From positions 1 to 62,551 of the forward strand of contig NZ_FNHY01000013.1 of the NCBI RefSeq assembly GCF_900103605.1: a stretch of 62,551 nucleotides of DNA. The letters are read 5' to 3'. A program made the translations under genes and the position numbers. This document shows positions 19,300-30,022 of the stretch, piece after piece. Below the pieces are notes generated by a model. It did not search any database. It saw nothing but the letters and a program-made list of their open reading frames with translations, and was not told the DNA's origin. The stretch comes from Psychrobacillus sp. OK028 (GTDB lineage: Bacteria > Bacillota > Bacilli > Bacillales_A > Planococcaceae). Every line of letters starts with the position of its first letter. The first letter of the stretch is position 1.

Positions 19300-20634
19300 T
19301 TAATACATTTTCAAATACTGCTCACGTTCCCACGGATGTACAGCTGTACGGAACATATCCCATTCAATTTCTTTAGCTTCTACAAAGTTTGCATAAATAT
19401 GTTCTCCTAGTGCACCGCGAATAGTTTCACTCTTCCCTAATTCTAGTAATGCAGCGTGTAAAGTCGGCGGAAGGTTATGAATACCGTTTTCGATACGTTC
19501 TTCTTCTGTCATTACGTAGATATTGCGGTCCACTGCTGGTGGTGGTGTTAATTTGTTTTTAATACCATCTAAACCAGCTTGTAGAATTACTGCCATCGCA
19601 AGGTATGGATTGGCTGCTGGGTCAACTGAGCGAACTTCAATGCGTGTACTTACGCCTCTTGATGAAGGTATACGGATTAACGGGCTTCTGTTTTGTCCAG
19701 ACCACGCAACGTAACAAGGAGCTTCGTATCCTGGTACTAGGCGTTTGTATGAGTTTACTAATGGATTTGTAATAGCGGTAAAGTTTTGCACATGCTTTAG
19801 TACGCCAGCCATAAATTGCATAGCTGTTTCACTTAAACCAAGCTCCGTTGATTTATCATAAAATGCATTATCTTTTCCTTTAAACAAAGAAACATTAAAG
19901 TGCATTCCTGAACCACTCACACCAAACAGTGGTTTCGGCATAAATGTCGCATGCAAGCCGTGCTTACGAGCTATCGTTTTAACAACTAGTTTAAATGTTT
20001 GGATATTATCACATGCTGTTACTGCATCTGCATATTTAAAGTCAATCTCATGTTGACCTGGAGCTACCTCATGGTGAGATGCTTCAATTTCAAAGCCCAT
20101 TTCTTCTAATTCTAGTACGATATCACGACGACAGTTTTCCCCTAAATCCATTGGTGCTAAGTCAAAGTAACCACCATGGTCATTCAGTTCAAGTGTCGGC
20201 TCGCCTCCTGCATCTAATTTGAATAAGAAGAATTCAGGTTCAGGTCCTAAGTTAAAGCTTGTAAAGGCTAACTCTTCCATTTCTTTTAAAATACGTTTTA
20301 AGTTATTACGCGGATCCCCTTCAAATGGTGTTCCATCTGCTTTATTTACATCACAGATCAGTCGAGCCACTTTTCCTTTACCCGTAATCCAAGGGAAAAC
20401 TACCCATGTATTTAAATCAGGAACTAAGTACATATCTGATTCTTCAATTCGTACAAATCCTTCAATAGAAGAACCGTCGAACATCATTTTGTTATCGAGA
20501 GCTTTATCGAGCTGACTAACTGGAATTTCAACGTTTTTAATAGTTCCTAGTATGTCTGTAAATTGAAGACGAATAAAATTCACCTCGTGTTCAGTCACGA
20601 ACTTTTTGATATCTTCTTTAGTATACTTACCCAT
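19300..20634 (-). CDS. glnA: Glutamine synthetase, type I
   Basis: Makes glutamine from glutamate, ammonia and ATP, and in Firmicutes also signals nitrogen status to GlnR and TnrA. The 444 residues correspond to the GSI-alpha form. Visible motifs: [26 protein letters not shown] with metal-ligand Glu, and [15 protein letters not shown] near residue 300. The ATG follows AGGAGAG. It is 38 bp downstream of glnR, forming the conserved glnRA operon. Confidence 0.97.
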   Translation of the reverse strand: MGKYTKEDIKKFVTEHEVNFIRLQFTDILGTIKNVEIPVSQLDKALDNKMMFDGSSIEGFVRIEESDMYLVPDLNTWVVFPWITGKGKVARLICDVNKADGTPFEGDPRNNLKRILKEMEELAFTSFNLGPEPEFFLFKLDAGGEPTLELNDHGGYFDLAPMDLGENCRRDIVLELEEMGFEIEASHHEVAPGQHEIDFKYADAVTACDNIQTFKLVVKTIARKHGLHATFMPKPLFGVSGSGMHFNVSLFKGKDNAFYDKSTELGLSETAMQFMAGVLKHVQNFTAITNPLVNSYKRLVPGYEAPCYVAWSGQNRSPLIRIPSSRGVSTRIEVRSVDPAANPYLAMAVILQAGLDGIKNKLTPPPAVDRNIYVMTEEERIENGIHNLPPTLHAALLELGKSETIRGALGEHIYANFVEAKEIEWDMFRTAVHPWEREQYLKMY

Positions 20635-20672
20635 TTTTCCACTCTCCTAATAATTTTATATTTGAACCTCGA

Positions 20673-21056
20673 TTAGCGATAGAACCGAGATAGGTCCCCT
20701 TGTCGCAAAGAAGCTCGCTGATGTCTTTGAGCTAATTTCATCTCTTCTTTTACAATTGCTCGTAATTCTATGTCCGAAATCACTTTTCGAACATCTTTTG
20801 TAACCACAGGACTCTTTTTTAACTCAAAGATTTGTTTAATTCCTGCGATATTAACACCTGTTTTCAATAAATCCTTGATCTCCAACAATATATCAATATC
20901 ATCTAGCGAAAACATGCGCTGCTTACCTTCAGTTCGTGCAGGGTGAACCAGTTCTTGCTCTTCATAGTAACGGATTTGCCTAGCTGTCAATCCAGTCAGC
21001 TGCATAACGATATTCATTGAAAGTAATGGCATCGAACGTCTCCATTCCTTTTCCAT
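20673..21056 (-). CDS. glnR: Nitrogen repressor GlnR (MerR family)
   Basis: A MerR-family repressor of nitrogen-assimilation genes, including its own operon. The HTH spans about residues 9-75 (NIVMQLTGLTARQIRYYEEQ), followed by a short C-terminal region that senses feedback-inhibited glutamine synthetase. I use ATG 21056 (MEKEWRRSMPLLSM), which has GAGGGGG upstream, giving 127 residues; the longer frame adds nine. Two GlnR boxes precede it. Confidence 0.95.
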   Translation of the reverse strand: MEKEWRRSMPLLSMNIVMQLTGLTARQIRYYEEQELVHPARTEGKQRMFSLDDIDILLEIKDLLKTGVNIAGIKQIFELKKSPVVTKDVRKVISDIELRAIVKEEMKLAQRHQRASLRQGDLSRFYR

Positions 21057-21085
21057 TACTGCACCCCCTCGTAGGTTATACATTT

Positions 21086-21114
21086 AGTATATGTCATGTT
21101 AACTAACATGTCAA
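21086..21114 (-). promoter_or_regulatory. glnR promoter with GlnR box in the spacer
   Basis: On the minus strand TTGACA (21114-21109) and TATACT (21091-21086) flank a 17-bp spacer. That spacer, 21092-21108, is exactly a consensus GlnR/TnrA box (TGTNA-N7-TNACA; top strand TGTCATGTTAACTAACA). Confidence 0.88.
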
Positions 21115-21119
21115 GGCTA

Positions 21120-21136
21120 TGTAAGGAAACCTAACA
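21120..21136. promoter_or_regulatory. Second GlnR box
   Basis: TGTAAGGAAACCTAACA fits TGTNA-N7-TNACA perfectly. It lies upstream of the -35 element, 28 bp from the first box, as in the two-operator arrangement of B. subtilis glnRA. Confidence 0.8.
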
Positions 21137-21153
21137 ACAGTTTTAGATTAAAC

Positions 21154-21188
21154 AAAACCATTTCTTATGACACAGAAATGGTTTTATC
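21154..21188 (-). terminator. Terminator of ynbB
   Basis: A perfect stem AAAACCATTTCT / AGAAATGGTTTT with an 8-nt loop lies just after the ynbB stop. Confidence 0.8.
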
Positions 21189-21193
21189 TATTT

Positions 21194-22444
21194 TTATTGT
21201 TTTATGGTTTGAACTGCTCCTAAAATGGCATATTTCACGTGTTCATACGTTAACCCACCTTGGATAAAAGCTGTATAAGGAGGACGGATTGGTCCATCAG
21301 CTGTTAGTTCCATACTCGATCCTTGTACGAATGTTCCAGCGGCCATAATAACATCGTCCTCATAACCTGGCATATATGCTGGTTCAGGCATGAACCGTGC
21401 ATTAACCGGGGAATGCATTTGTATCGCCTGGCAAAATTGAATCATTTGACCGGCTGTTTGGAACGATACCGATTGGATTAAATCTGTGCGAGTTTCCGTA
21501 TAGTGCGGCTCTGTAGTCATACCAACCTGCTCCAATAGAGCTGAAGTAAAAATAGCACCCTTTACTGCCTGGGATACAACATGGGGAGCAAGAAAAAATC
21601 CTTGGTACATATCCATCAATGCGTTTAAAGAAGCTCCCGCCTCTGCTCCTATACCCGGAGAAGTCATTCGGTAAGCACATTTTGTGACAAATTCCTCTTT
21701 CCCTGCAATATATCCTCCTATTTTAGCAAGACCACCGCCAGGATTTTTGATCAGTGAACCAGCCATTAAATCTACCCCTACATCCGTCGGCTCCAACTCT
21801 TCTACAAATTCACCATAGCAATTGTCTACAAAAATAATGGCATCCTCTTTAATACTTCTAATTTCTATAACCATTTGTTTGATCTGTTCAATTGTAAAGG
21901 AAGGACGTACTGCGTAGCCCTTTGAACGTTGGATGGCAATTACTTTCGTGCTGCTATTCACAACCTTTTTTACCGCGTCCCAATTGATGTCCCCATTTTC
22001 CAATAATTCTACATGTTTATATGTAATACCGAAGTCTGCAAGCGACCCTGTATCATTCTCTCCCCCACTAACAATCGACTGCAACGTATCATAAGGTTTA
22101 CCCGTTATATAAAGTAATTCATCATTTGGTCTTAGTACCCCAAACAAACTAGTAGAAATCGCATGCGTACCGGAAATAATTTGAGGACGTACTAGCGCTG
22201 ACTCTGATCCAAATGTCGTTGCGTATACTTTTTCTAATGTATCTCGACCTTCATCATCATAGCCATATCCAAATGACGGATGAAAATGATGGTCGCTAAC
22301 TCCATGTTCCTTAAACGCTTGAATTACTTTTTGCTGATTTAAAAAAGCAATTTTTTCAACAAGTTTATGGTGATATGCTATTTTAGTTTCAACCTGTTCA
22401 GCAAGCTCCAATATTTCTTTTGATAATGTTGTTGTAAATGTCAT
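21194..22444 (-). CDS. ynbB: PLP-dependent YnbB family protein
   Basis: A fold-type I PLP enzyme related to cystathionine/methionine gamma-lyases, often labelled aluminium resistance protein. The likely PLP Lys is in SLIKNPGGGLAKIGGY, with FVDNCYGEFVEELEP upstream supplying the Asp. I use ATG 22444 (MTFTTTLSKE) after TAGGAGA, giving 416 residues. Location beside glnRA is the same as in B. subtilis. The physiological reaction is unknown. Confidence 0.9.
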   Translation of the reverse strand: MTFTTTLSKEILELAEQVETKIAYHHKLVEKIAFLNQQKVIQAFKEHGVSDHHFHPSFGYGYDDEGRDTLEKVYATTFGSESALVRPQIISGTHAISTSLFGVLRPNDELLYITGKPYDTLQSIVSGGENDTGSLADFGITYKHVELLENGDINWDAVKKVVNSSTKVIAIQRSKGYAVRPSFTIEQIKQMVIEIRSIKEDAIIFVDNCYGEFVEELEPTDVGVDLMAGSLIKNPGGGLAKIGGYIAGKEEFVTKCAYRMTSPGIGAEAGASLNALMDMYQGFFLAPHVVSQAVKGAIFTSALLEQVGMTTEPHYTETRTDLIQSVSFQTAGQMIQFCQAIQMHSPVNARFMPEPAYMPGYEDDVIMAAGTFVQGSSMELTADGPIRPPYTAFIQGGLTYEHVKYAILGAVQTIKQ

Positions 22445-22473
22445 GTTATATTCTCCTAATTTCAAATTACAAA

Positions 22474-22506
22474 TAGAAAAGACTAATCTCAAAATTGAAA
22501 TTAGCC
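22474..22506 (-). terminator. Probable terminator of the rhodanese gene
   Basis: Minus-strand GGCTAATTTC / GAGATTAGTC stem followed by TTTTCT lies 20 bp past the stop. The stem has a mismatch. Confidence 0.5.
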
Positions 22507-22527
22507 CTTTGTCTATGTTGAATAAAG

Positions 22528-22827
22528 TTAAAACTGTACCTCGCCGTTCCAGTCCATCATACCACCAGCAATATTCGTTACGTCATAGCCATTTTCCTCT
22601 AGAATTTCACAGGCCATTGCACTACGGCCACCTGCTTTACATACTATGTAATGAGGGACTGATTTATCAAGCTGTTCCATACTGCTCTCAATTTGACCTA
22701 ATGCAATATGCTTTGCTCCAGGGATCATGCCATTAGCTACTTCTTCACTTTCACGTACATCGATGATACTGATTTCTTCACCAGCGTCTAATTTTTGTAA
22801 TAGCTGCTCTGTTGTAATAACATTCAT
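22528..22827 (-). CDS. Rhodanese-like domain protein
   Basis: This is a single rhodanese domain of 99 residues. The active-site loop is IVCKAGGRSA with the persulfide-forming Cys, preceded by IIDVRESEEVANGMIPGAKH, the CH2A-type motif. It probably moves sulfane sulfur; partner unknown. The ATG follows GGAGAG. It stands alone between hfq and ynbB. Confidence 0.9.
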   Translation of the reverse strand: MNVITTEQLLQKLDAGEEISIIDVRESEEVANGMIPGAKHIALGQIESSMEQLDKSVPHYIVCKAGGRSAMACEILEENGYDVTNIAGGMMDWNGEVQF

Positions 22828-22901
22828 ATTAAACTCTCCACTTCCTGCGTATATTCTATAAAATCATAATAGGAGCGTTTCCATCTGTCAAACATTCCAT
22901 A

Positions 22902-23123
22902 TTATTCTTCAGTTAGTTTTACTGGTTTAGAAGGAGCAAATGTTGAAATTGCATGTTTATAGATCAACTGTTGTTTACCATCCGATTCGAAAAGGACGGT
23001 GAAGTTATCGTATGACTTCACTAGCCCCTTTAACTGAAAACCATTCAATAAAAATACGGTTACGAAAATATCGTTTTTTCTCAGCTGATTTAAATATAAA
23101 TCTTGAATATTCATAGGTTTCAT
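22902..23123 (-). CDS. hfq: RNA chaperone Hfq
   Basis: Hexameric Sm-like RNA chaperone. Start chosen at ATG 23123, giving 73 residues; the longer frame adds 13. Sm1 motif region [18 protein letters not shown] and Sm2 [13 protein letters not shown] are intact (Lys-His in the uridine-binding YKHAIST). It follows miaA by 64 bp, the near-universal bacterial arrangement. Confidence 0.95.
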   Translation of the reverse strand: MKPMNIQDLYLNQLRKNDIFVTVFLLNGFQLKGLVKSYDNFTVLFESDGKQQLIYKHAISTFAPSKPVKLTEE

Positions 23124-23187
23124 CCCAATACCCCCATTATACAATTTGCATGTTAAAAACATACTACGTTGTTAATATTCGCTTTAA

Positions 23188-24108
23188 TTATTCATTTTCC
23201 TGCATAAATTCATTAATTTCTTTAATTATTCTTTCAGTTTCAGTAAACGGATTATACCAATGAATGTCCATTTTGTTTCTAAAGTACGTTAACTGTCTTT
23301 TTGCATACCTTCGAGAGTTTTGCTTTAGTTGATCAATTGCGTCTTCAAAGGAAACATCTCCATCCAAGTAGGCATATAATTCCTTATAGCCAATTGCTTG
23401 GATTGATTGGACATTTCGGATACCCTTACTATAAAGTGTTTTTACTTCCTCTATAAGCCCTTTTTCTAGCATAATGTCTACTCGGTGATTGATGCGATCG
23501 TATAACTGCTCACGATCAATGGACAAGCCAATAATATAATGGTGATAGACTTCTTCTTGGCCTTGGTTTTGTTCTATATCATTCTTTTGTTTCCCCGTAA
23601 GCTCTACTCGTTCAATCGCGCGAATCACACGCTGCACATTATTAGGATGAATATCCTTTGCGGCCTCTGGATCCAACGAATTCAACCGTTCAAATAAACT
23701 ATCAGGAGTCATTCTTTCTAATTCCGCAAGTCTATTTTCATCACGATTCGGTTGTTCCGTAAATCTAAAGTCATACAAAACAGATTGAATATAAAGCCCA
23801 GTTCCTCCAACGATAATCGGAAGTTTGCCTCTTGATGTGATTTCTTCAATTTTACCTCGCACGAGTTTTTGATATTCCGCAACGGAAAAGCCTTCAGTTG
23901 GATCTTTAATATCTAGTAAGTGATGAGGAATTCCTTCCGTTTCCTCTTGTGTAATCTTTGCCGTTCCAATATGGAGTTCTCGATATACCTGCATGGAGTC
24001 TCCATTAATAATTTCGCCATTAAACGCTTTAGCCAATTGAATACTTAAAGCTGTTTTCCCAACAGCCGTCGGTCCGACTATCGCAATTACGTTTGCTGTT
24101 TTATGCAT
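23188..24108 (-). CDS. miaA: tRNA dimethylallyltransferase
   Basis: Adds a dimethylallyl group to N6 of A37 in tRNAs reading UNN codons. The 306 residues carry the P-loop [11 protein letters not shown], the DSMQVYRE substrate loop and [14 protein letters not shown]. The ATG overlaps the preceding lipase gene by 8 bp, so translation is probably coupled. hfq follows. Confidence 0.95.
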   Translation of the reverse strand: MHKTANVIAIVGPTAVGKTALSIQLAKAFNGEIINGDSMQVYRELHIGTAKITQEETEGIPHHLLDIKDPTEGFSVAEYQKLVRGKIEEITSRGKLPIIVGGTGLYIQSVLYDFRFTEQPNRDENRLAELERMTPDSLFERLNSLDPEAAKDIHPNNVQRVIRAIERVELTGKQKNDIEQNQGQEEVYHHYIIGLSIDREQLYDRINHRVDIMLEKGLIEEVKTLYSKGIRNVQSIQAIGYKELYAYLDGDVSFEDAIDQLKQNSRRYAKRQLTYFRNKMDIHWYNPFTETERIIKEINEFMQENE

Positions 24109-24997
24109 TATCTATCATCCAATTTGCAATTATTTCATATGTTTGAAGCTTGTTGACCTCGTTTAGAATTTCGTGTCTCGCATCCTGTACTAAATGAACA
24201 GTTACATTGGTCATGCCAACACTTTTAAGACCATTTGCGACTTTGAAGATGTCTTTCCCTTGTTTACCGACAGGATCCTTGGCGCCACTAATTACTAAAA
24301 CGGGTAAATCTTTTTTTATATGATTGTTTTTTTTAGTTTGGTGAATTATTTTTAAACCGTCAAAGAGGTCTATAAAGAATAGATTTGTTGGGATTATCCC
24401 ACAATGTGGATCATCTATATATTTTTGAACTTCTTTTTCATCTGTTGAAAGCCAGTCAAAAGGTGTTTTTGGATTTGATATTTGTTTATTGAACCCACCA
24501 AAAGTCATGTTATTTATCAACGTAGCTTTGGCCTTGGGACTTTTAACTGCAGAGGTAAATTTACTGATAAGTTTACCCGCTCCTCCCATTACTCCTGGAC
24601 TAAAGGTAGTTCCAGAAAGGACGACTTCGTTCAAAGAATCACTATACTTCTGCATATATCTACGTGCAACGAATGAACCCATGCTGTGTCCAAACAAAAT
24701 TAGCGGACTATCTCCTAAATTTTCACGTACATGAAGTAAAACTTCACGTACATCCTCGGTAACTCGTTCAAATCCTAACTTATCTGCAAAATATCCAAAT
24801 TGCCCATTTTTTTCAGCTGTCAAACCATGCCCACGGTGATCGTGGCCAGTAACGACAAATCCTTTAGACATTAAAAAGGTAGCGAAATCTTCATAACGAC
24901 TGATATGCTCTTCCATGCCATGGAGAAGATGTACATGACCAATCGGTGGTGTATCTGGAGAAAATTTAACGATATGAATCAAATGCTCATCTGACAT
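24101..24997 (-). CDS. Alpha/beta hydrolase, lysophospholipase or monoacylglycerol lipase type
   Basis: The 298-residue protein has the Serine aminopeptidase S33/monoglyceride-lipase layout: HLLHGMEEH oxyanion loop, HDHRGHG, nucleophile Ser in [13 protein letters not shown], Asp in GAKDPVG and His in DARHEILNE. It may recycle glycerolipids, releasing glycerol; glpK and glpD lie directly upstream, which suits such a role. The ATG follows AGAAGGC; the stop overlaps miaA. Confidence 0.87.
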   Translation of the reverse strand: MSDEHLIHIVKFSPDTPPIGHVHLLHGMEEHISRYEDFATFLMSKGFVVTGHDHRGHGLTAEKNGQFGYFADKLGFERVTEDVREVLLHVRENLGDSPLILFGHSMGSFVARRYMQKYSDSLNEVVLSGTTFSPGVMGGAGKLISKFTSAVKSPKAKATLINNMTFGGFNKQISNPKTPFDWLSTDEKEVQKYIDDPHCGIIPTNLFFIDLFDGLKIIHQTKKNNHIKKDLPVLVISGAKDPVGKQGKDIFKVANGLKSVGMTNVTVHLVQDARHEILNEVNKLQTYEIIANWMIDNA

Positions 24998-25022
24998 TTT
25001 GCCTTCTAAGATAGTTTTCAGC

Positions 25023-26669
25023 TTAATCCCTACTTTCGTTTAATGTAGCTTCTATCAAAAGTATATCAAGTTGGTTTTTAAATGTAGTTGTTTGTACATC
25101 AGAGTATTGGAGTAGTTGCTTCATCAGATTTACTATTTCATCTTTATATTCTTTAAAATGCTGTATATCAAAATAAAGCATACCTGTTCTTCTTACTAAA
25201 ACATCGACAGGAGAATAGGCCATTTCTTCATGTACTGCGTAATAAATTTGAGCAAGTAAAGCTAAGGGTAAGCTAGACGAGGTTGTTGATAGGATTTGTG
25301 CATATTGAAAAATTTTATCGACATTCGTTCCATACCGTTTAGCCAGCTTTCTTCCTTCTAATGTAGAAAGTCCGTAAGCGAGTGCCATTTGTTCTTTCTG
25401 ATTAAGAAATGCATCCCATTGTTTAGACCCTCCAATATCTCCACCAGATAAGGTTAAATGCTTTGTCACACACGGTCCGTATTTTTCATCCCCTAGCTGT
25501 TTGGAAATTCTATCTACAATAGTTTCAGCCATTTTGCGATACCCTGTTAGTTTACCTCCAGCAATTGTAAATAAACCTGCTTCTGACTGCCAAATCTCAT
25601 CTTTTCGAGAAATTTCTGATGGATCTTTTCCGTCCTCATATATTAATGGACGAACACCCGCCCAAGTGGACTCTACTTGGGCAGCAGTAACATGAACTAA
25701 AGGAAACATTGAATGGATCGCCTGGATTAGATAATTTACATCTTCCGGAGTGGCTACAGGGTGCTGAATATCACCCTCAAAGAATGTATCCGTTGTTCCT
25801 ACATAAGTTTTCCCATCTCGCGGGATCGCAAAAATCATTCTCTTATCCGGTGTATCAAAATAGACAGCCTGCTTAAGTGGAAAAACCGATTGATCGATAA
25901 CAATATGCACACCCTTTGTGAGCTTGAGTTTTTTATTGTTTTCAAGGGCATCTAAAGCACGAACTCCATCCACCCAGGGTCCAGTAGCATTGACTACTTT
26001 TTTGGCATGTATGGAAATTCGTTTATTACTTATTGTATCCACAACCTCTGCTCCCATTACCTGATTATCATCGCCATAAATAAAGGAACGTGCTTTAGCG
26101 TAGTTTAAGCATACCGCCCCTTTTTCCATTGCTTTTTTGAGAACTTCAATCGTTAGTCGGGCATCGTCTGTTTGGTATTCAACGTAGTATCCCCCTCCTA
26201 GTAAACCTTTGCTTTTTAAAAGCGGTTCTTTTTCAAGTGTCTCTTTGTCAGAAAGCATTAGTCTTCTTTCATTCTTCTTCACACCAGCTAAAAAGTCATA
26301 CATCTTCAAGCCAGCAGATGTAGTAAGAGGTCCAAATGTACCCTTTTTATGAAACGGAAGTAACATCCATATTGGTTCAGTCACATGAACTGCATTTTCA
26401 TACACAATTTCTCTTTCTCTCCCGACATCCGCAACCATTTTCACTTCGAGTTGCTTTAAATATCGCAAACCACCATGCACAAGCTTCGTGGAACGACTTG
26501 AAGTTCCTGCAGCAAAATCCTGCATATCCACTAAAGCGACAGACATTCCACGGGTTACAGCATCAAGTGCAATTCCCGCACCGGTGATACCTCCACCTAT
26601 TACGAGCACGTCGAATTCAAAATAATTTAGTGTATTTACTATTTGCTCACGTTCTACAGAAGACTTCAA
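25023..26669 (-). CDS. glpD: Aerobic glycerol-3-phosphate dehydrogenase
   Basis: FAD enzyme at the membrane that oxidises glycerol-3-phosphate to dihydroxyacetone phosphate and passes electrons to quinone. FAD-binding VLVIGGGITGAGIALDA is at about residues 21-37, and the family's SSRSTKLVHGGLRYL follows. The 548 residues are normal. The TTG start follows AGAGGTG, which lies within the last codons of glpK; the two genes abut without a gap. Confidence 0.95.
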   Translation of the reverse strand: MKSSVEREQIVNTLNYFEFDVLVIGGGITGAGIALDAVTRGMSVALVDMQDFAAGTSSRSTKLVHGGLRYLKQLEVKMVADVGREREIVYENAVHVTEPIWMLLPFHKKGTFGPLTTSAGLKMYDFLAGVKKNERRLMLSDKETLEKEPLLKSKGLLGGGYYVEYQTDDARLTIEVLKKAMEKGAVCLNYAKARSFIYGDDNQVMGAEVVDTISNKRISIHAKKVVNATGPWVDGVRALDALENNKKLKLTKGVHIVIDQSVFPLKQAVYFDTPDKRMIFAIPRDGKTYVGTTDTFFEGDIQHPVATPEDVNYLIQAIHSMFPLVHVTAAQVESTWAGVRPLIYEDGKDPSEISRKDEIWQSEAGLFTIAGGKLTGYRKMAETIVDRISKQLGDEKYGPCVTKHLTLSGGDIGGSKQWDAFLNQKEQMALAYGLSTLEGRKLAKRYGTNVDKIFQYAQILSTTSSSLPLALLAQIYYAVHEEMAYSPVDVLVRRTGMLYFDIQHFKEYKDEIVNLMKQLLQYSDVQTTTFKNQLDILLIEATLNESRD

Positions 26670-28193
<1,524 letters not shown>

Positions 28194-30002
28194 CTACATA
28201 ACTCGTTTAAACATTTTCTCAATCTCATAAGTCGAAAAATGTACGATTACTGGTCTACCATGTGGACAGGTTAGAGGATGCTGTGCATTTTTTAAGCTTT
28301 CTAACAGCTGCTCCATATCGTTCATCGTTAAATAATGATTTGCTTTAATAGAAAGCTTACAGCTCATCATAATAGCAGCATCTTCTCTAAGTTTTTTAAT
28401 ATCTGTTTTACGGTTATTCAATACCTGTTCGATTAGACCTTCAATTATCTTCGTCTCTTGGTCTTTAGGAAACCATGTAGGGTAATCTCTTACAACAAAG
28501 CTAGAAGTACCAAACTCCTCTAAAAATATTCCTACCTCATTTAATTCATGTATAGACTCTTTTATACGGTAAGCCTCGTCTAAAGAATAGTGAAAAGTCA
28601 ATGGAAGCAAAAGCGATTGTCGTTCATTTGCATTAACCTCCCCTATCTTCTCCTTGTAAAACTCGTACTTTATACGTTCCTGAGCAGCATGCTGGTCTAT
28701 TAAATAAAACCCATCATCACTTTGAGCAACAATATAAGTACCATGTATTTGACCTACCACATGTAAATCAGGAAATGGCTTTTTATTCTCCACATTTTCG
28801 GTGGATTGCGTATCGAAATCCGTCAATAACTCTACCTCTTCATATACGATACTAGGCTGTTCTTCAAGTGGTTTATGAGTTGGTTCGATTGTCTCAACAT
28901 TATTGATTGATGTAATGGGATCCTTTTGAACTGGCTCATAAGTTTGTTTAAAGAAATCAAACTGCACACTTGGCTGCTTCTTAATAACTGGTTTATCTAT
29001 AATTTCTGGTGGTTTCTGCACACGATGCATGATCGAACGGATTGTTAAACGAATCATTTCCATCAGTTCTTTTTCTTTACTAAGTCGTATTTGATGCTTA
29101 GCAGGATGAACATTGACGTCCGTTAGTATTGGATCCATTTCAATATTTAAGACGACAATCGGATATCTACCTATCGGCAACAAAGTATGGTATGCATCAA
29201 CTATTGCATTATTTATCCCGTAGTGTTTAACCCAACGACCATTCACTAAAACAGTAATATAATTTTTCGATGCTCTTGTTATTTCCGGTAATGTTCCAAA
29301 ACCCGATATATGAAAATCAGATGTTTCCTTATCGAAGGCTACCATTTTTTTCACGTTAGAGATTCCATAAATGGAAGCCAAAACTTGTTTAAGGTCGCCT
29401 CTTCCACTTGTCTGCACAATGGTTTGCTGATTATGTGTTAGCTTAAACGCAATACTTGGATAACTAATGGCTAAACGGTTTATCAAGTCAATGGTATGAC
29501 CTAACTCTGTTTGAATCGTTTTCAAATATTTTAACCGAGCTGGCGTATTATAAAATAGCTGGCTTACGACAATATCAGTTCCTCTTCGTATCGGGCCAGG
29601 GGTATTGGATAATACCCTTCCACCTTCTAGCTCTACTTTTGTCCCAATATTTTCACCATTTGATGTCCAGAGGCTAATTTTCGATACGGAGGCAATACTT
29701 GCAAGCGCCTCTCCTCTAAAACCTAATGAACGTATTCTGAAAAGATCATGCTCCGTAGTGATTTTTGAAGTCGCATGTCTAGAGAAGGATTTGATCGCAT
29801 CCTCCTCGTCCATTCCTTTTCCATTATCAGTTACTTGAATTTTAGACAGCCCGGCTTCTTCTAGTGTAATTTCAATCGAAGTGCTTTCCGCATCTATTGC
29901 ATTTTCTACCAATTCTTTCACAACAGAAGCTGGCCGTTCCACCACTTCACCTGCTGCAATTTTGTTGGATAACAGTTCGTCCATTAATATTATTTGTCCC
30001 AC
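28194..30002 (-). CDS. mutL: DNA mismatch repair endonuclease MutL
   Basis: Nicks the error-containing strand after MutS recognition. GHKL ATPase motifs are complete: ELVENAIDA, DNGKGMDEEDA, GFRGEALASIASVS. The C-terminal endonuclease motif DQHAAQERIKYE and the CPHGRP metal-binding motif are both present, so it should nick, as expected without MutH. I use GTG 30002 (MGQIILMDELLSNKIAAGEV), which has AGGTGG upstream and gives 602 residues. It follows mutS by 20 bp. Confidence 0.96.
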   Translation of the reverse strand: MGQIILMDELLSNKIAAGEVVERPASVVKELVENAIDAESTSIEITLEEAGLSKIQVTDNGKGMDEEDAIKSFSRHATSKITTEHDLFRIRSLGFRGEALASIASVSKISLWTSNGENIGTKVELEGGRVLSNTPGPIRRGTDIVVSQLFYNTPARLKYLKTIQTELGHTIDLINRLAISYPSIAFKLTHNQQTIVQTSGRGDLKQVLASIYGISNVKKMVAFDKETSDFHISGFGTLPEITRASKNYITVLVNGRWVKHYGINNAIVDAYHTLLPIGRYPIVVLNIEMDPILTDVNVHPAKHQIRLSKEKELMEMIRLTIRSIMHRVQKPPEIIDKPVIKKQPSVQFDFFKQTYEPVQKDPITSINNVETIEPTHKPLEEQPSIVYEEVELLTDFDTQSTENVENKKPFPDLHVVGQIHGTYIVAQSDDGFYLIDQHAAQERIKYEFYKEKIGEVNANERQSLLLPLTFHYSLDEAYRIKESIHELNEVGIFLEEFGTSSFVVRDYPTWFPKDQETKIIEGLIEQVLNNRKTDIKKLREDAAIMMSCKLSIKANHYLTMNDMEQLLESLKNAQHPLTCPHGRPVIVHFSTYEIEKMFKRVM

Positions 30003-30022
30003 TTTATCCACCTACTTTTGGG